A stretch of DNA of 64,000 bases from an uncultured Lentisphaerota bacterium (GTDB lineage Bacteria; Verrucomicrobiota; Kiritimatiellia; CAIQIC01), in the NCBI GenBank assembly GCA_903889245.1, contig CAISWQ010000046.1, positions 1-64,000 of the forward strand. The letters are read 5' to 3'. A program made the position numbers and the translations under genes. Position 1 is the first letter of the stretch. Each line of letters begins with the position of its first letter. Shown here in pieces: positions 52,357 through 59,722 of this stretch. The notes under the pieces were generated by a model, which saw nothing but the letters and a program-made list of their open reading frames with translations, was not told the origin of the DNA and did not search any database.

Positions 52357-54327
52357 TCAGGGCGCGGCTGTCTTCGTGAAGTCCAGTATCAACTCGCGCT
52401 GGTCTTTGCGGATGGTAACGAGGCCGGCCCCAAAATCGCCCTGGATGAAGGGGCTGTCATACGCTTTGCGCGCACTATAATTCACCGGGACGCCATTGAC
52501 CTGTGGGCTTTCGGAGTAGTCGGCAAACAACGTCAGCGCTGTCTTATAGAAGCTGCTCTGGTAGGTAAGTTTTTTATTCCGCCAGCTCAATGGATTCGCC
52601 TGGATTGTGCTCTGAAACGCTTCGAAATCCGGGTAGTCGCTCTTCCGCGCAACCTCCAGAATCACTGGCGTGAACTGCGCCTGACAATTGAGCCACTGCC
52701 CCGGACCCGTCTTCTCTTTCTTGCTCATCGGCTTGTCTGGCTGCCAATCGGTCTGCCCCTCCACGGCCCGGACGGCGGCATACGCGCGGGGTGCTTCGGC
52801 GAAAACCCAGCCGCCTGCTTCGTGGCGTTTGAGCGCGTTATCGAACCAGACCCGCTGGCCCTTGCAATCTTCGCTGGTGGTCAGACGCTGGATAATCATC
52901 ACGCCCTTGTCCTGCACGGACCAGTTCCCGTTGTAGAAACTTTTCCTCGTGATCGGCTGGATGAAAATTCGCGCGGTCTCGTGGCCGCCAAAGATGACGC
53001 CCTCCCAGCGATTCTGGCTGCTGATGCGTGTCCAGTCGTCGAGCGGGAGCGCCGGCACCATGCTCGTGCCCATGACGAAGTCGGGTGTACACCAAGTATA
53101 ACGCAGCAGCTTGCCGCCGGCCGGGTTCAAAATATGGCCGCCGGCTTCGCCGAGAAAATCCTCGTCCTTCGCGAAACCGATGCCGCCATCATTCTTGTTC
53201 GTGCTCCTGCCCAGGCCCGGCCGGCGCGACACATAGGCATAGGTGCCGCGCCCTTTCACGTCGAGCACCAGATCGGTCACCACCGGCGCCGGCCGGTAGA
53301 ACGTGGTGCCGGCGCAGACCAGCGCCGGGTTGGCCACCGCGGGCCGGCCGATGCCAAACAGATACCAGCTGGGCCCATCGCCGCCATCACTGCCCTCGGT
53401 GGAGCCCAGGCCGGGATAACAACGATGGCGGCTGCCGCCGCGCACGGCCTCGATCTGCTCGCTCGCCCAATCCGCCCAATACAAATCCAAAAACATCTTC
53501 ATCCGCCGGCGCGTTTCGGGGTCGCGCGAAAAGTCGGCGATGTTATACCAGCTGTTGAGCGTCCACTTGTTGTACCCGGAAGCGCATTCGATGAGCAGGC
53601 CCTTGCCGGCACGCTCCCGCGTGAAACGTTTATAATAATCGTTGAACGCCTGCGCCATCTCCGGCACCGCGGTGCCATCGGCGTATCGCTTGCCCTGATA
53701 GTCGGGATGATCCGCGATGATCTGGGTGGCGCCCCAGAGGCTCGACCAGGTGATGGCGCCGATATTTTCCGTGCCCCACTGCCACCAGTCGCGTTCCGGC
53801 GCCAGCGCGTCCTTGCGACAGGCGGTGGACGCCCACTGCCAGAGCATGTCGATGACGGCTCGTTCGGCGGCGGGGCTCATCCGGCCGGGGAAATATTCGC
53901 TTCGGCTGTTGAACAGGAAATAGACACGTTCGAGCAGATAGAGCTGCTTGTAGTAACTGTGCTTGCTGGTCGGTGCATCTTCAATACCGCGCCAGCGGAC
54001 CGCGTCACGCTGGCAGGCGGTAATCATGGCCTGATCGGCGGCCGGCACCTGCTGCTTGAGCCAGTACGCAGCCAGCGCGAAATCGGTGTAGTGGAACATC
54101 ACGTTCCGTTGTGCGGAGGGCGGACTGGCGAGCAGTTTCTTCAGCAGAACTTCGCGGCGTGTGTCAATCGCGTCCGTCACCTTCTTCAGTTCGGCATCCT
54201 CGAGCGCACGCACCTGGCTGCCGCAAACCAGAAAGGCCATCATCGTGAGAGCCCTGAACAAAACTTCCCTGCGCGAAGAACGGCCCCTGCTCACCGGCCG
54301 GTATTCAGTTTGAGGGATGGATGTCAC
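52357..54327 (-). CDS. Exported protein of unknown function (possible alpha-helical toroid enzyme)
   Basis: The 656-residue product starts at a GTG with AGGAA 7 bp upstream. SSRREVLFRALTMMAFLV is a Tat-like signal. The first half is helix-rich with aromatic stretches (HYTDFALAAYWLKQ, DWWQWGTENIGAITW, SWYNIADFSRDPETR). The second half is beta-rich (GTYAYVSRRPG, GRWEGVIFGGHETARIF-like text, GVMIIQRLTTSED). Helical toroid plus beta sandwich is the plan of several polysaccharide lyases, but no family was recognised. Base composition by eye is less GC-rich than its neighbours, which may mean recent acquisition. Confidence 0.6.
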   Translation of the reverse strand: MTSIPQTEYRPVSRGRSSRREVLFRALTMMAFLVCGSQVRALEDAELKKVTDAIDTRREVLLKKLLASPPSAQRNVMFHYTDFALAAYWLKQQVPAADQAMITACQRDAVRWRGIEDAPTSKHSYYKQLYLLERVYFLFNSRSEYFPGRMSPAAERAVIDMLWQWASTACRKDALAPERDWWQWGTENIGAITWSSLWGATQIIADHPDYQGKRYADGTAVPEMAQAFNDYYKRFTRERAGKGLLIECASGYNKWTLNSWYNIADFSRDPETRRRMKMFLDLYWADWASEQIEAVRGGSRHRCYPGLGSTEGSDGGDGPSWYLFGIGRPAVANPALVCAGTTFYRPAPVVTDLVLDVKGRGTYAYVSRRPGLGRSTNKNDGGIGFAKDEDFLGEAGGHILNPAGGKLLRYTWCTPDFVMGTSMVPALPLDDWTRISSQNRWEGVIFGGHETARIFIQPITRKSFYNGNWSVQDKGVMIIQRLTTSEDCKGQRVWFDNALKRHEAGGWVFAEAPRAYAAVRAVEGQTDWQPDKPMSKKEKTGPGQWLNCQAQFTPVILEVARKSDYPDFEAFQSTIQANPLSWRNKKLTYQSSFYKTALTLFADYSESPQVNGVPVNYSARKAYDSPFIQGDFGAGLVTIRKDQRELILDFTKTAAP

Positions 54328-54356
54328 TCTTTATTCCTAACTGGTAATGTGCGTGC

Positions 54357-54385
54357 CGTCGTTTTCCAAGCCTTGGAAAACGACG
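54357..54385. repeat. Single 29-bp perfect palindrome of the TTCCAA-N3-TTGGAA family
   Basis: The centre is at 54371; arms extend to CGTCGTTTTCCAAG, the longest in the family. It is 4 bp after the sulfatase stop and 29 bp before the GTG of the next gene. It is the only gap of this kind with one copy. Confidence 0.95.
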
Positions 54386-54389
54386 CGCG

Positions 54390-56372
54390 TCATTTGCGCT
54401 GGGCTGCTCGAAAATGCCAGGCGCGGACCACCTGCGCGGCGTCCGCCGCGAGATACTGGATGGACTCGACCTCGACCGGTGCCTGGCCGGCGGGTAGGTA
54501 GAGGCGGACGATCTGCGGTGTGCCCTTGATGGGCAGCGCCACGGTCACGTCCTGCCAGTCGGCGCCGGCCTCCAGCTTGAACGTCACGGTCTGTCCGTCT
54601 TTTGGGAAATCCGTCTGATCGGTGGTCTTCCACTGCACCCGGCCTGCGCCGCCGGCGGTCGTGCGTGCGCGCAGCTTGAGCGTGAGCGGGCCGGCGGCCT
54701 TCACCTGCGCGGTGCCGAGGAACGGCGTACGGCCATCGGCCTCGACGCGCAGCGCGCCATCGGCGACCGCGAGCTTGCAGAACTTGGGCACGAGACCGGC
54801 CGCCGGGTCGGCCTTCGCCGGCGCGGCGTCCGCGGCCGCCGCGGGGCGCGGCTTGTAGGCGGGATTCGGCAGCGGATAGGTCGCACCGGTATCGGCGAGG
54901 AAGCCATCAATCAACGCGTCGAGTTCCTTCACGCGCGCGGGCTGCGCGGCGGCGAGGTCCTTGGTTTCGCCGAGGTCGTCGCGCAAATTATAAAGCTCGA
55001 ACGTCGCCGGCGTGCCGAACCAGCGGAACAGTTTCCAGTCGCCGCTGCGGACCCAGACGCCGCCGGCGCGGTTGACGCTGCGACCGTGCGGGAAGTAGTT
55101 GAAGAACGCCTGGCGCTCGAGCGGGCCGGTCTGTTTCAGCACGCAGGCATAGCTTACGCCGTCGAGCTTCTGCTGCGCGGGACGCGGCAGGCCGAGCAAG
55201 TCGAGGACGGTCGGGTAGAGATCGATGTGGCCGACGACCGCGTCGCTCGTGGTGCCGGGCTTGATGTGGCCGGCCCACGCCCACATCAGCGGGACGCGCG
55301 TGCCGCCCTCGAAGAGCGTGCCCTTGCCATCGCGCAGCGGCGCGTTGACCGTCGGCGGCTGATGGCCCGCCCACTTGCGCCAGTTGAGGAGGAAGGGATC
55401 ATCGGCCTTGCGCTTCTCGAGCTTGCCATCCTCACCGGTGTTGCTGTGGCTGTTGCCGCCGTTATCGGAGTTGAAGATGATGATCGTGTTCTCCGCGAGG
55501 CCGAGCCGGTCGAGCGTATCGAGGATGCGGCCGAAGCACTCGTCGACGCTCTTGAGCATCGACGCCATGATCGGGTTGCCCTGTACGCCGCGCGGGTCCT
55601 TCTTGCCGGCGAACTGCTTCGTGTATTCCTCCTTGTGCCCCCACGGCCCGTGCACGCCGTAGTTCCAGAGGTTGAGGAAGAACGGCCGGTCCTTGTTCTC
55701 CTTGATGAACTTCTCCGCCTCGGCGGCGAGGCGGTCCACGATGTACTCGCCCTTCGGCCCATCGGTGATCGTACCGACACGCGTCTTGCCGCGCGGCTCG
55801 CCCTCCGGCAGCACGCCGTAGGGCGAGAAGTATTCGCCCGGCGGCCCGGGATCGGGATGGCAGTGGAACGCAACGTCGAAGCCCTGCCGCTCCGGCCAGA
55901 ACGGCGGCATCAGCCCCAGGTGCCACTTGCCGATGTGCGCCGTGCGGTAGCCCGCAGCGTGCAGCGCCTCGGCCAGCGTGTATTGCGCCGGCTCCATGTA
56001 GTTCTTGCTCTCCGGCACGCGCATCTGCGCGTTCGGCGGCGCCTCGTCCGGCAGGAATTTGTGCCCGGGCGCCTGCGGCGGCTGGTGGCCCGTCGCGCTC
56101 GTGATGCCGTGCCGCGCGGAATATTGACCGGTGAGCAACGAGCAGCGCGACGGCGAGCACAGCGGCTGCGCGTAGGCATCGGTGAACCGCATCGCCTGCT
56201 GCGCGAAGCGGTCCATGCGCGGCGTCTCATAGTATTTCGAGCCGTAGGCGCCGCAGTCCATCCAACCCATGTCGTCCACGAGGAAGAGGATCACATTCGG
56301 CTTGCGCGGCTCCGCCGCCCACGCTCCGGCGGCGAACAACAGGCTGACCAACAACAGGAATGACTTCTTCAT
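54390..56372 (-). CDS. Secreted sulfatase with C-terminal beta-sandwich module
   Basis: The 660-residue product starts MKKSFLLLVSLLFAAGAWAA. LVDDMGWMDCGAYG (Asp33, Asp34), CSPSR (Cys72), GKWHLG and FNSDNGGNSHSN form the catalytic domain. After about residue 530 there is an extra module (LAVADGALRVEAD, PLTLKLRARTT, KGTPQIVRLYLP) homologous to that of the 38250-40079 sulfatase. AAAGGAAAA precedes the ATG. The frame extension to 56462 translates palindromes. Confidence 0.93.
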   Translation of the reverse strand: MKKSFLLLVSLLFAAGAWAAEPRKPNVILFLVDDMGWMDCGAYGSKYYETPRMDRFAQQAMRFTDAYAQPLCSPSRCSLLTGQYSARHGITSATGHQPPQAPGHKFLPDEAPPNAQMRVPESKNYMEPAQYTLAEALHAAGYRTAHIGKWHLGLMPPFWPERQGFDVAFHCHPDPGPPGEYFSPYGVLPEGEPRGKTRVGTITDGPKGEYIVDRLAAEAEKFIKENKDRPFFLNLWNYGVHGPWGHKEEYTKQFAGKKDPRGVQGNPIMASMLKSVDECFGRILDTLDRLGLAENTIIIFNSDNGGNSHSNTGEDGKLEKRKADDPFLLNWRKWAGHQPPTVNAPLRDGKGTLFEGGTRVPLMWAWAGHIKPGTTSDAVVGHIDLYPTVLDLLGLPRPAQQKLDGVSYACVLKQTGPLERQAFFNYFPHGRSVNRAGGVWVRSGDWKLFRWFGTPATFELYNLRDDLGETKDLAAAQPARVKELDALIDGFLADTGATYPLPNPAYKPRPAAAADAAPAKADPAAGLVPKFCKLAVADGALRVEADGRTPFLGTAQVKAAGPLTLKLRARTTAGGAGRVQWKTTDQTDFPKDGQTVTFKLEAGADWQDVTVALPIKGTPQIVRLYLPAGQAPVEVESIQYLAADAAQVVRAWHFRAAQRK

Positions 56373-56408
56373 GCATTTTCCTTTCGACGGGGCGGCCAGA
56401 TGGCGGGA

Positions 56409-56488
56409 TTTCCAAGGCTTGGAAAAAATTCCGTGAAATTTCCCAAGCCTTGGAAAAAACACACCGCGCGCTTTCCAATGTCTGGAAA
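56409..56488. repeat. Phased palindrome array 10 (3 copies)
   Basis: Centres lie at 56417, 56448 and 56480, spacings 31 and 32 bp. The second copy has an additional C in its left arm and the third an imperfect centre. The array starts 5 bp after the sulfatase stop codon. Confidence 0.93.
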
Positions 56489-56493
56489 ATATT

Positions 56494-58023
56494 TCATTTG
56501 TCGTCGTAGCCCTTGCGTTTGCGCTCCTGGACGAAGGCGCGGGTCTGCTCGAAGATCTTCATCTCGCCGGTGAGACGCGGGTCGCGCGTGCGGCGCTGGA
56601 CCTCCTCAAGCTGCGCCTTGAGCTTCGCCTTGATTGCGGCGTGCTCCGGCGAGTCGGCGAGGTTCTTCAGCTCCCACGGGTCGTCCCGCAAATCATAGAG
56701 CTCCTCGCGCGGCCGCGGGTTGACCAGCAGCGGCAGGAAGCGCTGGAGCGAGGGATGGCCGGCATGCCTGCTGAACAGGGTGGAAACGCTGTCGTTCTGG
56801 AAGGAAGTCTCGAACGCCTCGGCCGGCTGGCGGGCCTCCGGCGATAACACCATCCGGGGACCGGTGCCGTAGTTCACGATGTACTGGTAGCGCTCGTCGA
56901 GGATGGTGCGCCCGGCCAGGTTGATCGGCTCTTGCTCGCCATGCCATTCGAGACCGCACACCGTGAACGAGCGCTCCGGCTCGATGCGCCCGCTGGCGGG
57001 CGAGCGCAGCAGCTTCAGCAGGCTCCGCCCGCTCATCTCCGCCGGCACCGGCGCGCCCGCAGCCTCGAGGATGGTCGGTGCGATGTCGGCGAAGTTCACA
57101 AAGTCATCCACGCGGCGGCCGGACGGGATGACGCCCGGCCACATCATCGCCAGCGGCTCATGGACGCCCCAGTCATAGATGTTCGCCTTCGCGCGCAGAA
57201 TGCCGGTGCCGTTGTCGCCGGTGACGATCACGAGCGTGTTGGTCAACACGCCGCGCTGTTCGAGCACCTTCAGCACGCGCCCAAGGTCTTCATCGGCGCG
57301 ACAGACTTCGTAGAGCATGTTGGCGCGGTTGCGGCGCACGCCGGGCGTGTCCGGCAGGAAGCCGGGCACCTTGACCGCGTCGAGGCCAACGCCATATTTG
57401 GACTCCAGCTTCTTGTAGTTGTCGCGGGCACAGGGCGCGTGCGGCTCCGTGCTGCCGACCCAGAACCAGAACGGCTGACCCGGTTTGCGCGTGTCGAGGA
57501 ACTTCGCGAAGTTCGCGGGATAGTCGATGTCGTTGATGCCGGACTCGCGCTCCTGCTGCGGCCGCTTGAGCGCATTGAAAACCTGCCCGGCCGGGTTGAG
57601 CGTACGGCCGGAGCCGGTCATCACGCCCGGCCCCCACCCCTTGCCGCTGTAGCCCGTCACGTAGCCGGCCTTGTCCAGCAGTTCCGGCAGCGTCGGGAAC
57701 TTGGCCGGCAGCCACGCCTGGATGAAGGCGCCCTGCTCCAATTCCCAAAAGTTGTGGCCGGTCAGCAGCGACGCGCGCGAAGGCGCGCACGACGGCGCCG
57801 AGGTATAGCCGCGCGTGAAGTACACGCCCTCGCGCGCCACGCGGTCGAGGTTCGGCGTCGGGAGCTTCTGCCAGCCGTAGAGGCTGCGCTCCTGCCAGCT
57901 CTCGTCATCGGTCAGGAAAATGACCACGTTGGGCCGCGCCGCGCCGGCGGTGTCCGCCGCGCGCATCGGCAGGCACGCCAGCATTGCGCACATGATACTG
58001 AGAGTTGGAGTGGATATCTTCAC
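56494..58023 (-). CDS. Secreted sulfatase (S1 family), GTG start
   Basis: The 509-residue product starts at a GTG that overlaps the upstream stop as GTGA; AAAGGATC lies 9 bp before it. The signal is MKISTPTLSIMCAMLACLP. FLTDDESWQERS gives the metal aspartates, CAPSR the formylglycine cysteine (79). GKGWGPGV replaces the usual GKWH, as in the heparan/N-sulfatase-like branch. VTGDNGTGILRAK follows. The C-terminus is charged (ERKRKGYDDK). The frame to 58584 is a shadow of the next gene. Confidence 0.92.
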   Translation of the reverse strand: MKISTPTLSIMCAMLACLPMRAADTAGAARPNVVIFLTDDESWQERSLYGWQKLPTPNLDRVAREGVYFTRGYTSAPSCAPSRASLLTGHNFWELEQGAFIQAWLPAKFPTLPELLDKAGYVTGYSGKGWGPGVMTGSGRTLNPAGQVFNALKRPQQERESGINDIDYPANFAKFLDTRKPGQPFWFWVGSTEPHAPCARDNYKKLESKYGVGLDAVKVPGFLPDTPGVRRNRANMLYEVCRADEDLGRVLKVLEQRGVLTNTLVIVTGDNGTGILRAKANIYDWGVHEPLAMMWPGVIPSGRRVDDFVNFADIAPTILEAAGAPVPAEMSGRSLLKLLRSPASGRIEPERSFTVCGLEWHGEQEPINLAGRTILDERYQYIVNYGTGPRMVLSPEARQPAEAFETSFQNDSVSTLFSRHAGHPSLQRFLPLLVNPRPREELYDLRDDPWELKNLADSPEHAAIKAKLKAQLEEVQRRTRDPRLTGEMKIFEQTRAFVQERKRKGYDDK

Positions 58024-59618
58024 GGTGTCTTGATCCTTTGGGCTGTCTTGTTGAGCAAACGCGCGACGTTCGCGCCGCCGCACTGCTCGCCCTCGCGGGC
58101 GTGCTGCTTCCAGTAGGACTGGCTGTTGAGGATGCCCTCCTGCTGCAAAACGGCGAGCGCCTCGCTGCCGGTCGCGGCGGGTTTGAAATGGCGCGCGATG
58201 GCGAGCATCAGCTCCGCCACGCGCGCGCCCTCCAGTTGGGCGCTGGCGACCGCGTTGGTGCGCCAATAACCAGCAGCCGCTTCCACGATCAGCTTGTGCT
58301 CCACAAGCACCTGCACATCGGCGGCGAGATCCGGCGCAGCATCGGCACGCAGCGGGGTGTGGCCCGCCTGTGCCGGGGCCGGAGAATCCGCCACCGCTTG
58401 GCCCCGCAACTGCGTGAGCGCTGTCCGCAGGCGTTGCTGCGCCGCAGCGCCCGCGGCATCGTCGGTGGCCACGGGCTTCTCGGCGACGGGCGAGTCGCCG
58501 ATATCCACAAAGCGGCCATCCCCGTAGAGCTTGTAGCGCTGGTCGGCGATGAAATATTTTTTGCCGACCTGCGCGTAGACCCACTCGCGCGGCTGGCCCG
58601 GCCGGCCAAGAATCTGCGGCGCGATGCTGCGGCCATCGAGCCGGAGATCGGGCGGCGGCGTGATGCCGGCGAGTTCGAGCACGGTCGGGAAGATATCGGT
58701 GAAGTCCGTCAGGTCGCGGCAGACGCGCCCGCCGGGCACGCGCGCCGGGCAGTTGATGATCAGCGGCTCGCGCACGCCGCCCTCGGTAACCTCGCCCTTG
58801 CCGCCGACCAGCGGCGCACCGCGGATCGTGCCCAGCGGATTCCCCTGCGGGCCGTTGTCGGAGGTGAACAGGAGAAGCGTGTTCTCGCGCAGCCCGAGCC
58901 GCTCGAGGTCGGCGACGAGCCGGCCCATCTGCTTGTCGAGGTAGGCGACCATGTCCTCGACCGGATGCTTGTCATCGCGGCTGTCCGGCGTGCGCGTGAA
59001 CGGGAAATGCGTGAGCACGGCGGAGTAGTAGACGAAGCACGGCCGGTCGCGGTGCCGCTGCAAAAAATCCACAAGGAAATCGTGCGTGAGGTCCGGGCCA
59101 TACTGGTCCGGCCGGCCCTGCGCCACCGCGCCGTTGCGGATATAGCGCGGGTGCCAGTAGCGGTCCGGCGTGCCGCGGCCCATCCACAGCATCGACTCAT
59201 CGAACGCGAGCCGCGCCGGCGCGCCCGCCTCGCCTTCGCCGGCGATCTGGCCGAGTTTGCCGAGTGTGCAGGTTGCGTAGCCCGCCGCGCGCATGACCGC
59301 CGGCAGCGTACGGTGCCGCGCCGGGTCGAGGACCGCCGTGTTGTTATCCACCGCGCCCGTGCGGAATGGATAGAGGCCGGTCAGCAGCGCCGCGCGCGAG
59401 GGCCCGCACAGCGGCATCGAGTAGCAGCGCTCGAAGCGCAGTCCCGTCGCCGCCAGCCGGTCGAGGTGCGGCGTCTGGAACGGCGCGCCGCCGTAGCAGC
59501 CGATGCGCGAGAGGCCGACGTCGTCGGAAAGCACGACGATGATGTTGGGCCGCGACGGCGCGACGCCCGCCGCAGCCGCGGCGAACAGGCAACCCAGGAG
59601 TGCACCCGCCAGTTTCAT
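58020..59618 (-). CDS. Secreted sulfatase with unusual active-site loop and C-terminal repeats
   Basis: The 532-residue product starts MKLAGALLGCLFAAAAAG. SDDVGLSRIGCYG and CGPSR (Cys71) are intact. The GKWH loop reads GKLGQ near residue 121, so the histidine of that motif is missing. FTSDNGPQGN is present. The last 110 residues hold two related segments with a conserved YW (AAAGYWRTN and NSQSYWKQH) followed by a helix. They resemble each other but no other part of the sulfatases here. GAGGA precedes the ATG. It is coupled to the following sulfatase. Confidence 0.9.
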   Translation of the reverse strand: MKLAGALLGCLFAAAAAGVAPSRPNIIVVLSDDVGLSRIGCYGGAPFQTPHLDRLAATGLRFERCYSMPLCGPSRAALLTGLYPFRTGAVDNNTAVLDPARHRTLPAVMRAAGYATCTLGKLGQIAGEGEAGAPARLAFDESMLWMGRGTPDRYWHPRYIRNGAVAQGRPDQYGPDLTHDFLVDFLQRHRDRPCFVYYSAVLTHFPFTRTPDSRDDKHPVEDMVAYLDKQMGRLVADLERLGLRENTLLLFTSDNGPQGNPLGTIRGAPLVGGKGEVTEGGVREPLIINCPARVPGGRVCRDLTDFTDIFPTVLELAGITPPPDLRLDGRSIAPQILGRPGQPREWVYAQVGKKYFIADQRYKLYGDGRFVDIGDSPVAEKPVATDDAAGAAAQQRLRTALTQLRGQAVADSPAPAQAGHTPLRADAAPDLAADVQVLVEHKLIVEAAAGYWRTNAVASAQLEGARVAELMLAIARHFKPAATGSEALAVLQQEGILNSQSYWKQHAREGEQCGGANVARLLNKTAQRIKTP

Positions 59619-59657
59619 CGTGTCCTCGCTACCACAACGCGCCGGCCGCGGCGATTA

Positions 59658-59711
59658 TTTTCCAAGCCTTGGTCCCGACCGCGCAGCGCGTCGGGATTCC
59701 AAGCCTTGGAA
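59658..59711. repeat. Irregular palindrome pair (array 11)
   Basis: Centres lie at 59667 and 59704, 37 bp apart, the only interval that is not 31-32. The first copy has lost the end of its right arm (TTGGTCC). The gap between them holds an inverted repeat TCCCGAC...GTCGGGA (59673-59696). The pair starts 11 bp after the next stop codon. Confidence 0.85.
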
Positions 59712-59722
59712 ACCGCCGCGGC

